NCBI RefSeq assembly: GCF_008389435.1
Contig: NZ_VUYS01000004.1
Location: 62,001-126,000, forward strand
From: Candidatus Nitrosocosmicus agrestis
GTDB lineage: Archaea > Thermoproteota > Nitrososphaeria > Nitrososphaerales > Nitrososphaeraceae
Length of the DNA: 64,000 nucleotides
Direction of reading: 5' to 3'
Shown piece after piece: positions 1 through 10,446 of this stretch. Below the pieces are notes generated by a model. That model had not been told where the DNA came from and did no database searches. It saw nothing but the letters and a program-made list of their open reading frames with translations. How positions within the stretch are numbered: the first letter of the stretch is position 1; the number at the start of each line of letters is the position of its first letter. The translations under genes and the position numbers were made by a program.

Positions 1-912
1 GGATTTCTTACAGCACAGGCTCTAGGACTGGGATTCTATGACAGTTTGTTTATAGCTTTAGCAATATCGGTAACAAGCACTGTGATTGTTATGCGGGTGT
101 TAGGAGAGCTGAACATGATGAAAGAGGAATCAGCAACACTGATTCTCGGAACAGCCATAATAGAAGATATACTAATTATTTCATTACTTGCGGTATTTCA
201 GTCCGCAGGTGTAAGTGGAGATATATCGATAAACGAAATAATGATATCCATAGCTATTACAATCGGGTTCATCACGGCAGTTTTGGCAGTCGGGTCCAAA
301 ATCGTCCCCAAATTAATAGATATAGTAGCGCGAACTAATCAACACGATGTTTTGATAGTTGCTGCAGTAGGAGTTGCCTTTGGATTTGCGTTCATATCTT
401 TTCAACTTGGCATATCAGTTGCCGCAGGTGCATTTTTTGCAGGGGTATTGATAGCAGAGTCAAGATCCCATGCAGTAACCAGCGTCCTTGCCACTCCTGT
501 AAAGGATATTTTTGCAGCACTGTTTTTTGTATCTGTAGGTGCGTTGATGGACTTTAAACTTATTCCTCAATTTATTATACCTGCTTTAATATTGATTGGA
601 GTGTCAATAGGTGCAAAATTCTTGACTGTTTATATATCTTCAAGAATGCAAAAAGTTAGCAATATTACTTCAGCACGAACGGCGGTAGGTTTATCGTCCT
701 CAGGTGGTGAAATAGCGTTAGTAGTTGCAAAAGGAGGTATCGACGTGGGGGCGGCCAGTGCTTTTATACTACCAATGATTGGTACTATGACCATAATTAC
801 GACATTTATTTCTCCATATGTTATTAAGTATGGCTGGAGATTAACAGAGAGATTTAAAAAGGATACTAAAGCAGATAAGGATCAACCTTTGGGCAAAGCA
901 ACATATGACTAA
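1..912 (+). CDS. Kef/NhaP-type monovalent cation:proton antiporter, 5'-truncated by window edge
   Basis: This is the membrane domain of a CPA2-type Na+(K+)/H+ exchanger, which moves a cation across the cytoplasmic membrane against protons. The frame is open from base 1, so the TTG at 46 is not the true start and the N-terminus lies outside the window. The visible 303 residues hold about eight hydrophobic helices. They include the family's SVTSTVIVMRVL segment, the EDI motif (ATLILGTAIIEDIL) that carries the conserved acidic residues of CPA2 exchangers, and FFVSVGALMDF. The protein ends soon after the last helix with a short charged tail (KKDTKADKDQ), so it has no TrkA-N or TrkA-C regulatory domain. 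Family assignment is firm; the transported ion cannot be read from sequence. Confidence 0.9.
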   Translation, partial: GFLTAQALGLGFYDSLFIALAISVTSTVIVMRVLGELNMMKEESATLILGTAIIEDILIISLLAVFQSAGVSGDISINEIMISIAITIGFITAVLAVGSKIVPKLIDIVARTNQHDVLIVAAVGVAFGFAFISFQLGISVAAGAFFAGVLIAESRSHAVTSVLATPVKDIFAALFFVSVGALMDFKLIPQFIIPALILIGVSIGAKFLTVYISSRMQKVSNITSARTAVGLSSSGGEIALVVAKGGIDVGAASAFILPMIGTMTIITTFISPYVIKYGWRLTERFKKDTKADKDQPLGKATYD

Positions 913-988
913 TAAGTCATTTCATTTCTTTAGGAATTTTAATTTTAGGTCAAAAATGAGAGGAAACGTTACTCTCTCACTAGGCTAA

Positions 989-1321
989 TCAATAAATAAG
1001 CTGATCATTTCTATCACAATGCTGCTTTAAACAAATAGCAAATCCAACATGTCCACAATCGTCAGTATTACAATTCATGCACCACGGCATGCTATCGCGA
1101 TAGCCTACTATTACAGATTTTGAAATACATTTATCAAACAAAATCACGTATTTATTTTCAAAAAAATCTTTTACAACTACCAAGCAATCCCGTGTATTTT
1201 CTTTATCCGCCATTAACCACTTCATAAATTCCATCGTGCCTAAATCAAGAGTTGATAACTCATGATCGTCTTCCATTAATTGGGATTTTCCAGACAATCT
1301 TACCTTATCTTTCCTTTCCAA
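989..1321 (-). CDS. Small Cys/His-rich protein, putative zinc-binding, unknown function
   Basis: A 110-residue protein that I do not recognise by function. Its C-terminal third carries CMNCNTDDCGHVGFAICLKQ, a Cys/His spacing that suggests a structural zinc site. The N-terminal half is charged (SQLMEDDHELSTLDLG) and has no signal peptide or membrane segment, so it should be cytoplasmic. The start is TTG at 1321; no ATG lies further upstream in frame near the gene. It runs on the minus strand like the next small zinc protein, with about 140 bases between them. Coding is supported by its regular composition and the conserved-looking Cys pattern. Small zinc proteins of this type are common in Nitrososphaerales. 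Confidence 0.7.
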   Translation of the reverse strand: MERKDKVRLSGKSQLMEDDHELSTLDLGTMEFMKWLMADKENTRDCLVVVKDFFENKYVILFDKCISKSVIVGYRDSMPWCMNCNTDDCGHVGFAICLKQHCDRNDQLIY

Positions 1322-1462
1322 CCTGACTTCGATAATAAGGGTATTAAAGATATCTATTCTATTGAACCTAAGAAACGATCACTATTGTTTATATATATAA
1401 TTTATCATAAAACTGAGCAAAATCATTACTTTTCCTTTTTGTTTTATACTAGATTTTTAAAT

Positions 1463-1747
1463 TTAATCCATTTTAGCACCCAATTCATTGAACTTTTGGC
1501 ATTGAGGGCACTGTAATACAATTCCATTTTCAATTTGAGTGATATTTAAGAGCTGAAGAATTTGATCTGAGTGAATATTCTTTGCTAGGACAAATTCACA
1601 ATTACCGCAAAGATATGAAGTTTTAGTAGAAACGACATTTTCGTAATCATCTCCATCAAAGTATGGGGATTTCACAAAAGTCTGTCTAAAAACTGCCTTG
1701 TGTTCATGATGAGGTTCGGGCACGACTCTACATCGCATTTCAGTCAT
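1463..1747 (-). CDS. Small zinc-ribbon protein, unknown function
   Basis: A 94-residue protein with two CxxC knuckles, CGNC near residue 48 and CPQC near residue 80, spaced as in a zinc ribbon. The N-terminal part has HHEH and an aromatic stretch (KSPYFDGDDYENV). Starts with ATG at 1747. No signal peptide. This architecture resembles small archaeal zinc-ribbon proteins that bind nucleic acid or other proteins, but no specific role can be given. It is co-oriented with the zinc protein at 989-1321. Confidence 0.75.
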   Translation of the reverse strand: MTEMRCRVVPEPHHEHKAVFRQTFVKSPYFDGDDYENVVSTKTSYLCGNCEFVLAKNIHSDQILQLLNITQIENGIVLQCPQCQKFNELGAKMD

Positions 1748-2377
1748 TAACCTAATTGTAGTTATACAATCTTATAAAATATATTAGATTTTATGTTTAC
1801 ATCCATCTTCTTCTAACAAATGATGAAAAATTGCTTGCTTAGTAAAATAATTATTCAAATCTGTAAAGTGTCGTTTAAATTTGTTAATTAACACAATTTA
1901 TCACAACCTAGAAACCGCCGTTTGAATACCTGTTTAAATAAAAATGACATTCAGGTCTTGAGAAAACCACCTTTTTCACATTGCCATCCCATGCAAAATC
2001 AATCATTATGTCCAATTATATACAAACTAATAATTTGTTAATGAACGTTAAAGCATAGTAACATGTTGTTGTATTTTATGCCTAATGAAAAAAACAAGAT
2101 GCTTTCTCAGATAAACCTATATCTACAAATAAAGCAATACTTGTTAAGATCTTGGTTCTATTTCATTTAAGTATCCAAGTACTAACAGTAGGAACACATT
2201 TTAGATAATAGATATAGCGACACTACTAGTAACATATACATTTATCGCTACAAATAATCTCAGTCTTCAAGATTGTATTACTACAAAGAGATATATATAA
2301 ACATAAGATTTTGTTTAATCATGCACTAAAAAATCAAAAATAGTGCTTCTATAAATTTGTTGTATCCTGCGAAATAA
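1748..2377. other. Gene-free stretch
   Basis: About 630 very AT-rich bases with frequent stops in all frames. I see no RNA gene, repeat or coding relic that I can support. The right end lies downstream of a minus-strand gene. Confidence 0.5.
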
Positions 2378-2632
2378 CTAATATTGGATCATATCCGAAG
2401 CTAGACGCAAGTGAGCGATCTCATCTTTAAGGAGTATACTCTCTGGTTCATCTTTTGCATATTTCAATAACCTTTCACAAGCTTGGATTTGAGCAGACAT
2501 TAATTCGATCTTATCTAGACACAATCCATGTGTTGATTCTATGAAATGATACGAAACACTCTTCCCATGCTCATTACAGCCACAAGTTTTTGCTTCAACT
2601 AAATAGGGAATTTCGTTTTCAATGATATTCAA
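2378..2632 (-). CDS. Small hypothetical protein with CGC motif
   Basis: An 84-residue protein of unknown function. The N-terminal third has ETCGC-like chemistry (EAKTCGCNEHGKS). The C-terminal two thirds are an amphipathic helix-rich segment (KIELMSAQIQACERLLKYAK, DEIAHLRLASDMIQY), likely a helical hairpin. The start is TTG at 2632. No signal peptide or membrane helix. The well-formed charge pattern of the helices argues for a real gene, but the family is not recognised. Confidence 0.65.
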   Translation of the reverse strand: MNIIENEIPYLVEAKTCGCNEHGKSVSYHFIESTHGLCLDKIELMSAQIQACERLLKYAKDEPESILLKDEIAHLRLASDMIQY

Positions 2633-3433
2633 TCTACAATATCACAGATATTATTATCATTTCAAATTATTTAAACCTTAATCCCTTATAATTAATGATC
2701 TATTTTAATTTCACCAATAATATTAATCAGGTCATTGGGACAGATTCGGACCGTTTGAATATTACATTTAATAATTTGAATATATTTGTGACCAAAGTAC
2801 AATTGGTGCTGTATAGATAGAATTTACCTGACGCAAAATTGCTAGGAAGAAACTATTAGACAACTTAATCGACCTTTGTATATGAATTAGATTGTATCCA
2901 GGTAAAAATTCAAATTAATCCTCAAACCAGGAGGAGATCATAGCCGATACAAATTGCGCACTCCTTTTCCATTCCAAGCCTGTTGTTATCCTCCTAGAAA
3001 TAGCGAATAGAACATAAGTAAACCAGAAGATATTTCCAATTGGTAATATGTGGTATCATTTAATTTTTCTTTTTGATTGCATAAGGGTAAAATCCTAAGT
3101 GGCTTTTAATGAACAAAATATATTAGCGTTGCAAAGACAATTAAATCGGAGTGGAATAATATTTCAAAAACCCTGCTCAGACTTTGAACATCTTAGTATA
3201 TTCATAACCGTTCCTTTCAAAATGATTTTGACAAAAAAATATAGTTTTAGTCTACTTCGTAATAATATCAAGAAGACAAGAGTTGAAGCGAACATAAAAA
3301 TAAGACATATTAAGTTGATAATATCGATTTTTTATATTAATCCTGATTATTCTCATTAATAATTCAAAGATATGATCGTTTATAACGAAATATTATCCAG
3401 GCTATTTTAATATAACCTAGGAACTACAATACA
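2633..3433. other. Mostly gene-free stretch with one doubtful ORF
   Basis: The only open frame of note is 86 codons from a GTG at 3099 to 3359 (+). It is rich in Lys, Ile and Asn, as random AT-rich sequence would be, and has no recognisable motif. I do not call it a gene. The rest shows no RNA gene or repeat. Confidence 0.45.
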
Positions 3434-3940
3434 GTGATGAGAATAATATGTCTCATCAAAGATTATTATTACAGTTACAAAAATATTATTGATTTTAACA
3501 AGAATATCATTGTCTCCGCAATAGTCACAGCAATATGTGATATGATAATACTTGCGGTGGCATCGAATATTTTTGCTAACAATCATCTTGAGATAGCCAT
3601 ACTATCTCTAGTTGGTGATTTTATAATATTTAATTCTCTGTTTATCTTTCTGTTTTATTTAGACTGGAAGAAAAAAAGAGAACGAATAACCTCATACTCT
3701 ACCGAATGGTCTATAAAGTCAATGATACTCAAACTATTATCTACTTTAGGTATATCCGAAATTAGCTATTTAGTTACTAAATTTGTATCAACTTATCTCC
3801 TTTTGTACTCCACAAGCAATTTAGATACTTCTCAAATTTCAATAATCACCACAATCCTAGCGTGGCTTCTTTATTTATCTAGTGCAAACATCATGGCCAG
3901 ACGTACAAAGTTGTTCGCTCACTTTGACTCCCAAAAATAA
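3434..3940 (+). CDS. Four-helix integral membrane protein, unknown function
   Basis: A 168-residue protein with four predicted transmembrane helices: about residues 24-48 (IIVSAIVTAICDMIILAVAS), 55-76 (IAILSLVGDFIIFNSLFIFL), 102-124 and 135-152. A basic loop (DWKKKRERITSY) lies between helices 2 and 3 and is probably cytoplasmic. The layout resembles small DUF-type membrane proteins in which two hairpins are repeated, but I cannot name a family. The start is GTG 3434 or the ATG at 3437 right after it. The flanking DNA is gene-poor, so no operon context helps. Confidence 0.65.
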   Translation: MMRIICLIKDYYYSYKNIIDFNKNIIVSAIVTAICDMIILAVASNIFANNHLEIAILSLVGDFIIFNSLFIFLFYLDWKKKRERITSYSTEWSIKSMILKLLSTLGISEISYLVTKFVSTYLLLYSTSNLDTSQISIITTILAWLLYLSSANIMARRTKLFAHFDSQK

Positions 3941-4171
3941 GTGTCCAAATTACAAGTAAAAAACCTGACTTAATATCAAATGTAGTGTCTGGATCAGTTT
4001 ATCAATTACAGAACTATAGACATTGGTCATCTTAATATCACATCTAAAACAATACAAGAAAAAAAATCCATCCATTTACCGATGATGTATCAAAATAACT
4101 TTAATTTTAAAGTGGATTTCATTTGCAAACAATATAAAGTAATTTTGTATTAAACTGATACAGTATTTGAG

Positions 4172-4561
4172 ATGACGCTTACGGATATATTTGCTAAAAA
4201 GCATGTGGAAAAATAGATAAGCGCATGGAATAATCAAGAATTGGATGCGTTATTAGAAATGTATTCAGATGAAATTCAGCTTTCTAGTCCCAAGATTAAG
4301 AGCATACTCCCTAACCGAAGGTCATTGCAATTAAGTAATAAAAAGGAACTAGAAGAATACTGGACCTTAGCACTCGAAAAATATTCGAATTCGAGATTTG
4401 AAGCAAAAGAAGTAATTGTTCATAACGATACACTAGTACTTGAGTATATCGTATCATTAAACGAGATTGATAGAACATTGGTTATGGAAAAATTTGAATT
4501 CAAAGATAATAAAATTACAACATCTAGTGTATTTTATGGTGCCGAAGGACTGCTACAATAA
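4172..4561 (+). pseudogene. NTF2/SnoaL-like protein interrupted by one nonsense codon
   Basis: Reading from the ATG at 4172 gives MTLTDIFAKKHVEK, then TAG at 4214-4216, then ISAWNNQELDALLEMYSDE without a change of frame. Joined, this is the classic N-terminus of a SnoaL-like (NTF2-fold) protein, in which a Trp commonly sits where the TAG is found (pattern ExWxxAWNxxDLDxxLxxY). A single G-to-A change (TGG to TAG) explains it. The rest of the domain is intact to 4561, about 130 codons in all, the usual size for the family. An internal TTG at 4241 could start a shortened protein, but that would lack the first helix. NTF2-fold proteins are small ligand-binding or isomerase-like proteins; the substrate is unknown. 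Confidence 0.8.
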
Positions 4562-4676
4562 GACAATCACAGATTATATTTTATTCAGTCACAAAAAACT
4601 ATCAGGTCAGGATTAATAATTTATTCCACTTTTTTGTCGAAAGATCAAATTAACACTTTTTAACTGTCCTCCACCT

Positions 4677-5003
4677 ATGACGATCATGACATTTTATGAA
4701 GTAAGAGCAAAACCAAGAGATAACATATCTGATCTTCGGTACGACATTGACCATGGAATGATCCATACTTTAATACCTTTTGGCAAATCATTACAAAGAA
4801 GTTTGGAAAATGCAAAAGTAGATAACAATAAGAATGCTATTTGGATTGAAGAAGATAGCAATGATCCACCTCTTGTATCAGAAAGAGAGGCCGTTTTAGA
4901 CAGGTATTTCAGTGATATCCAGATAGTAGCGATAGGGTCTGAGGAGGATGGATGGAGCAAGATTAAGAACAATCAGTCTCTCTGGGAAGCATACAAAACC
5001 TAA
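4677..5003 (+). CDS. Conserved archaeal hypothetical protein, cytoplasmic
   Basis: A 108-residue soluble protein with a regular mixed alpha/beta composition. It has a KPRDNISDLRYDIDHGMIHT segment near the N-terminus, an IWIEEDSNDPPLVSEREAVL segment in the middle and an aromatic C-terminus (SLWEAYKT). From memory it resembles a small protein conserved across ammonia-oxidising archaea, but no function is known to me. It starts with ATG at 4677. No signal peptide, membrane helix or metal motif. It stands alone on this strand. Confidence 0.8.
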   Translation: MTIMTFYEVRAKPRDNISDLRYDIDHGMIHTLIPFGKSLQRSLENAKVDNNKNAIWIEEDSNDPPLVSEREAVLDRYFSDIQIVAIGSEEDGWSKIKNNQSLWEAYKT

Positions 5004-5591
5004 AAACAGATTTTCCCTAATAAATAAATTAACTGATAAAAGCAAATGAATTAATTCTTTTTTCGACATTAATTTGTTTTCTAATTATTTTTTTCTTTCT
5101 TGGCATATATTTCATCATACATCAAACTCAGTACGTAAATATCAATGAATATTCACTATTTCCACAGTGTTGTGCAAAAAGGATTGTATAAGTAGCTTTG
5201 AGTATGTCAATTGCAAATGAATTTCCAATTAATACTTTTGAATGGTATTTCAAGTTAGGAACACAGAACTAAATTCAGCAGTGTCAATATGAGGTACGTT
5301 CACTGTTTGCTCAATATATAAATTTCGTTAACATTAATGAATAAAACAATATGCACTAACATGCTATAACTATAATCTACCCGGGTTGATCAAATTACCA
5401 TTCAATTGGTTTATGAGCAGGTATAAAAGTAGATTTGTAGTCAAGTTAACAACAATTGGTCGAAATCAAAGGGACTTTAGTAATAAGACAAACAGTGTAA
5501 TTCCAATTAATTATATATTTTATTTGAGTGTAACAAAAAATAGCAAAAGAAACAAGTCATATTTTCAAATTTAATAAAAAATTTAAAAAAG
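5004..5591. other. Gene-free stretch
   Basis: About 590 AT-rich bases between two convergent genes. A 62-codon open frame at 5386-5574 (+) is Lys/Asn-rich and unremarkable, and I do not call it. No RNA gene or repeat is visible. Confidence 0.5.
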
Positions 5592-6392
5592 CTATTTGGG
5601 TTTAAACCCAATAAGCATCGAAATTGGAAAATAGAAATATATTTTTCCATCTCTATTTTGACTATTCATTCCCAAATTATTATTTATGACGTCATCTTTA
5701 AAAAGAGTTAAAATTTTCTTCTTATCCTCGGGACTAGGAAATGATGCGTTTAATATATCTTCAAGCTTCATTTCCAAATCATGATGTTCAGTCTTTATAT
5801 CTATTATAGATTCACTCTCTAATAACAATCTCAACTCATCAAGAGTTAGCGCTTCGGTGTGAGAAGGATCGCGCAATTTCTCTACCATATTGTACAACTC
5901 TCTTTTATCCTTTTCAGGAGTAACATCTACCACTAATATTTTCCCTCCAGGCTTACATACACGATACATCTCCTTAATGACTCTATTCGGATTAATCATA
6001 TGATGAAGGCTATAACGCGTTACTACAATTGAGAATTCATTATCCTGAAAGGGTAACGTAGATACATCCCCTATTTCCCACTCCATATTATCTAGGTTCT
6101 TTTCTTTCTGGAGCTGCTTTGCTTGTTCTATCATAGCTGGAGTTAAGTCTATCCCCTTTACATATCGTACCAGTTTAGCAAATTCACACGATACAATTCC
6201 AGGACCACATGCAACATCTAAAACTGTGTCATGTTGTTTTGGTTCACTTAATTTCAACATCAAATTCATACCATAATGATTTGAATGCTGAGACATTTCT
6301 TTAAATGGAATGGCTTGTTTAGTAAATTGAGAAACTATTGTAGTATTATGGGCTCCTATCTCGCTATCTGATTCTCCGTCCACTATTTGCAT
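5592..6392 (-). CDS. Class I SAM-dependent methyltransferase (UbiE/Methyltransf_11 type)
   Basis: A 266-residue soluble enzyme that would transfer a methyl group from S-adenosylmethionine to a small molecule. Motif I is VLDVACGPG near residues 58-66, motif II is VKGIDLTPAM with the acidic residue that binds the SAM ribose, the motif after it is GDVSTLPFQDNEF, and motif IV/post-I reads VVTRYSLHHM. RVCKPGGKILVVDV gives the post-III strand. The N-terminal 40 residues (VSQFTKQAIPFKEMSQHSNH) match the substrate-cap region seen in UbiE-like enzymes. Starts with ATG at 6392. Substrate unknown; there are no quinone or lipid genes next to it. Family confident, specificity not. Confidence 0.9.
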   Translation of the reverse strand: MQIVDGESDSEIGAHNTTIVSQFTKQAIPFKEMSQHSNHYGMNLMLKLSEPKQHDTVLDVACGPGIVSCEFAKLVRYVKGIDLTPAMIEQAKQLQKEKNLDNMEWEIGDVSTLPFQDNEFSIVVTRYSLHHMINPNRVIKEMYRVCKPGGKILVVDVTPEKDKRELYNMVEKLRDPSHTEALTLDELRLLLESESIIDIKTEHHDLEMKLEDILNASFPSPEDKKKILTLFKDDVINNNLGMNSQNRDGKIYFYFPISMLIGFKPK

Positions 6393-6659
6393 TCTCTACA
6401 TTCAGATATAAAATTATTTTCAAGTTGCGTTTATTACTAATATTATTTCCAGATATAATACTTGTTGGAATTAAATATGATTGATAATTCACCAAAAAAT
6501 TACTCTAATGCAAAGTGTAAATACTAATCAGATTTGTTTTATTAAATAAATTCATTTCATTCCGTACGAGAATTCATCTATAAAAGATGGTGAAGATATT
6601 TCTAAGCTACGTAATAACCAGGTACATGTTAAATAGTATTAATAGGAAATGTTTGGTAA

Positions 6660-6708
6660 CGGTCTACTTGAAGAACGAACACTACCAGAAGTGAAGATAG
6701 GTAGACCG
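6660..6708. repeat. 8-bp perfect inverted repeat, 33-base loop
   Basis: CGGTCTAC at 6660-6667 is mirrored by GTAGACCG at 6701-6708. The enclosed bases read as a short open frame, but the arms are more GC-rich than the surrounding desert. It could be a small RNA hairpin or a protein site. No promoter or terminator signature decides. Confidence 0.4.
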
Positions 6709-7920
6709 CTACACTAGTTTATTGTATAGGCGTATGTCGATGCGATAATATTAAATACGTTCATAAATTTAAGGATAATGTATTCAATTGCAAACGAAAG
6801 CGAACTACAAGGTAAACCATAAAAATCTAACCATAAATATCTGAGGAGTATCTATACGGATAAACTAAGAATTCTGTTCCAAAATACTATGGATACAGGT
6901 TAAGTTCTAGGGAAGTCCCTCGATTAGACCATGAGTAATCAATTTAAAAAAGATGGTGAGGAAAAATGATTCAAAAAATTTCATTTAAACAAGACAGCAG
7001 TTATTCGATTAAATAAAAGACTCATTTTGGTATTTCCAAATTGTAAGGGATGGTTGTAATTGGAAACAAGGAAGAAGATCACATTACTATATCTTTTATA
7101 TTAAACAAACAAATTGATAATAGTATACACGACTTTGACTGACTTTGCTTAATTATAAAAATCAATATATTCCTCAGTCGAATGATAGAAATTTACATTT
7201 TAGGTATCAAGTAGCCAAGGATAATTTAATCAATTACTACGTAAGTAAATTTTCTGGAAATCCAAAATCCTTCCATTCATGAGAATGATAACCAAACGTG
7301 TTTCTTCCTAACACGAATTAGATTATTAATTGTTAAATATTTCAATATAAAATTAACCAGAGAAAGTTATTCATTTGTACGGAAGAGTAACACATTGGAT
7401 TTTATTTTGGCTCAGTTGCAATTGAATATCTTGAACTAATATTATCCATAAAGCAACATTACAAAAAAATAATCTAATTCACACATAACAAACCTACAAA
7501 TCCAACAATGCCTGCCGACAAGAAAAATTGGTTTTATATATTCTTACTAGAATTAAATCATAAAAAATCAAATTCAGGAAACAATAAAGGTTTCATTAAA
7601 TTGGTCTAATTCCTTGCATAGCTACGATACTCAAAATCATCAAAAACACAAGCCACTAGAAGTAGTTAGTTATTACGAACATAATATTGTCAAGCCAGGC
7701 AAAGCTGAACACATCCTAGGGGTAGGAACTAGTTTGAAATGAAATTCATTCTGTTTCGCTAACCCTATTCATACTCTTTTAATGTTCAGCGATCATTTTC
7801 GACTTATTTACGCTCTGCCTATTGGTAATGTATATTTACTATAAATATTTATGAAATAATATTAAAAAGACTACAAGATATATCTAGAACAAATTTCAAT
7901 CAGAATTTTCTGGTAAAGTA

Positions 7921-8055
7921 TGGGTGGAGATATCTGCATGGGTATTTTCTACAATAGAACTCGAATTTTAAGCAATTATCAAATCAGTGAGCCAAGTTGA
8001 TGAAGATATAACTGGCGATGTTATGTTGGTATTCTTGAAAGATCGTATAATTTAA
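7921..8055 (+). pseudogene. Coding relic with in-frame TAA
   Basis: In one frame the sequence reads WVEISAWVFSTIELEF, a TAA at 7969-7971, then AIIKSVSQVDEDITGDVMLV and FLKDRII before a final TAA. The second half has protein-like composition (alternating charged and hydrophobic residues) unlike the random Lys/Asn-rich frames around it. No start codon and no family can be assigned. It is best read as a fragment of a decayed gene. Confidence 0.35.
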
Positions 8056-9411
8056 GAATAAAAACTGTAAACTAAATCAAAAATGATCAAATTTGATCAA
8101 TAGTTGTCAAGATATACTGATCGTATCACTATAGTAGCGTTTCCACGTCACTGCATTAAGATATGGGACATAGAGTCGCAAATGGCGTCTCTTTACTTTT
8201 CTCATGTTTAACTATATATCCTTTGGTAATGAGACAATACATATTTGTAAACTAGGATGAATTATATTTACAAAGATTGTACAAGATAATTGTCAAATTA
8301 AGTAATGACTTTAGGCATTTATGGCATCATAGGAATTACCCATAACTGACAGTTAAAGTTGGAGAGACTATGTTTTAGATAATCTTACAAGTTCAAAGTA
8401 CTAAATTTTAGAAGGATAATCGAGGCATATCAAACAAGTTAGGTAACTACTTGATAAGTTTTAATTCAAACTCATCAATTAACACTGAAAACTTAACATT
8501 CGAAAATATTTTTGACAATATTCCGACTGAAGTAAAGGATGAGAACGCAACTTCAACTAACATAGGTCAAACTAGTCTATTAAAAAATGTCTTATCGTAT
8601 ACAATCACATATTGCTCAAGTACAATATTTAGGATCTTTGAAAGATTCTGGTTTACACCTTACCAAAGTGATAATCAAATTACTATATCATCAAGGCATA
8701 GCAACAAATCCATAAAGATTGGTGGATATATGGTATCAAAGAATTTGGTTAAAGTGTTTTAAATTTATAAGCCAAGTTGAAAATATTATGGATCACTTTA
8801 TCCAAAGGTAGTATATTTACTCCATGTTAAACGATGCTTTATGAACAGAAGGCCTAGAGCATTTACAAAAATCGGAGAGGAAATCGCTGACTTATCTAGT
8901 AGAATTTATCCCACCTTTCGGATCTAAAAAAAAGTAAAATAATTAAGGTTAGCAGTTAATGCATTATATTTAAATTCATAACAATGATAAATTTTATTTT
9001 TTTTGCAACTATTTAGGAGAATTACCCAGAGTGATCTCAAATATATGGATCGTCTTAACCGCATTGCTGTAGTCTCAGTAATTAGACTTCCTCATATTAC
9101 CTACGATAGAACTCTTAAATGGTAAAACCCTATTATAATAATATTTTTTAGTAGTAAATCCAAAGAATTATTCTTTTTTGAATTAACAAATGGAATTTAT
9201 TGTGACTCCACAAGAAGGTCAAAACATTCAGTCAAAGAAAAAACTTAAAGATACGGTATTGAATGAATTCACATGTCTTTCTTGATTTCCTATTTTTTTG
9301 GGTTCTAGACTAATAAAATCCAAAGGAAAAGAAATGATATCAACGAATTTTTCAATGATAGATTTATTTGCATTTCGCATCTTATCATTCCATAAAGTGA
9401 AGGAAAACAGT

Positions 9412-10446
9412 ATGATTGATAATAACTGTGAGTTTATCCTTTCCCATTTTAAAGGTCAAGAATTCATTTATCCACGTTCAATAATGACATCCAAAACGAA
9501 TGGCCAAGTATTTGTAGAAAATAAAAAAGAGATACTCAAGTATTTTACTTCTGCCCATAATATTGATTGTAGAATTAATGGCTATCCACAGTTTAATGAT
9601 ATAGACAAAAGTCCACCCTCTCCAACTTTTATATTTATAGATTTGGATTTGCCACTTTGTTCTGTGTGCAAGTATCCGTTGGGAAAATTGGACTACATCT
9701 TGGATCAAACCTTAAAGAAAATTAAGACAGAGATTAACGGTCACCCTACCGTTTTATGGACAGGAGGAGGCTACCATATTTATCAGCCTATCAAGATAGT
9801 TGCGGATGATGGTAAAAAGCAAACTCTTAACGATTTCAAAGAAATAAAAGACTACACTCCTTATATTAAAAATGATCTTACTACGGAATTCATCCGCTTT
9901 GCAGAAAAATATCTTACAAATAGTAGGGGCGACCCAAGGCATAGTCCATCTGTTAACTCATGTCTTATTAGAATCCCAGAAACTGTCAACTCAAAATGTA
10001 GTGAGACGGTGAAAATAATTGAAGCGTGGAATGGTATTGAGGCCATTGCTAACTCCATTACATTACCGTTCATTGAACATCTAGAGCAATTGAAATCTGA
10101 ATTTGAAAATTTAAAGGACAGGAATAACAAAATCAATTCTAACGAATCCAAATCCAGAATTAATTGGATAGAAAAATTACTTGCTACTCCAATTGGCGAT
10201 CATAGATATTATTGTCTATGGCATATATTAATTCCCTATCTGTTAAACATCAAGAAATTGTCAAAACTTGATGTGATAGAAGTAATAACTCAGTGGTTAG
10301 ATAAATGTAGCAAAATAGAGACTGTGAAATGGAGATATCCAGAAAGGATAGAGGAGCAATTAAAATATGATAAAGGATATCCACCTATTAGCCTTGAAAA
10401 TTTGAAGAAGGAAAATTTTGAATTATATCGATTAATAGGAAATTGA
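9412..10446 (+). CDS. Archaeo-eukaryotic primase (AEP) with PriX-like C-terminal domain, solitary copy
   Basis: A replication-type primase/polymerase that would make primers for a mobile element. Counting from the ATG at 9412 (345 residues), the catalytic signatures are FIFIDLDL (the DxD metal-binding pair), LWTGGGYHIY (the [S/G]xH nucleotide-binding motif) and CLIRIPETVNSKC (the third AEP motif region with a conserved Arg). The last 100 residues (WIEKLLATPIGDHRYYCLWH followed by ILIPYLLNIKKLS and QWLDKC) match the helical PriX/PriCT-like domain. The upstream frame is open to 9298, but the paralogue at 23980 begins at the equivalent of this ATG (FILSHF near residue 8 here), so I chose it. Unlike that paralogue it has no helicase or integrase neighbour, so it may be a remnant of a second element or a captured primase. 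Confidence 0.8.
   Translation: MIDNNCEFILSHFKGQEFIYPRSIMTSKTNGQVFVENKKEILKYFTSAHNIDCRINGYPQFNDIDKSPPSPTFIFIDLDLPLCSVCKYPLGKLDYILDQTLKKIKTEINGHPTVLWTGGGYHIYQPIKIVADDGKKQTLNDFKEIKDYTPYIKNDLTTEFIRFAEKYLTNSRGDPRHSPSVNSCLIRIPETVNSKCSETVKIIEAWNGIEAIANSITLPFIEHLEQLKSEFENLKDRNNKINSNESKSRINWIEKLLATPIGDHRYYCLWHILIPYLLNIKKLSKLDVIEVITQWLDKCSKIETVKWRYPERIEEQLKYDKGYPPISLENLKKENFELYRLIGN

Larger units (their letters stand above)
6393..9411. other. 3-kb gene desert with coding relics
   Basis: This long stretch has no convincing complete gene. It holds the inverted repeat at 6660-6708 and the coding relic at 7921-8055. A 103-codon TTG-started frame at 8451-8762 (+) has no motif. A different frame across 8600-8740 reads more protein-like (GSLKDSGLHLTKVIIKLLYH), so this part may be another decayed gene. 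The desert ends at the solitary primase gene. Its size and content are what one expects from an eroded mobile element, but no integrase or terminal repeat is visible. Confidence 0.5.

Noticed and set aside
3099-3359. 86-codon GTG-started frame
   Set aside because: Lys/Ile/Asn-rich as expected by chance in AT-rich DNA, no motif, no supporting context.
8451-8762. 103-codon TTG-started frame
   Set aside because: No motif and random-like composition; another frame over part of it looks more protein-like, so I treat the region as decayed.
6393-9411. Replication origin in the desert before the primase
   Set aside because: No set of repeated origin-box-like sequences and no Orc1/Cdc6 gene is present; being AT-rich is not enough.
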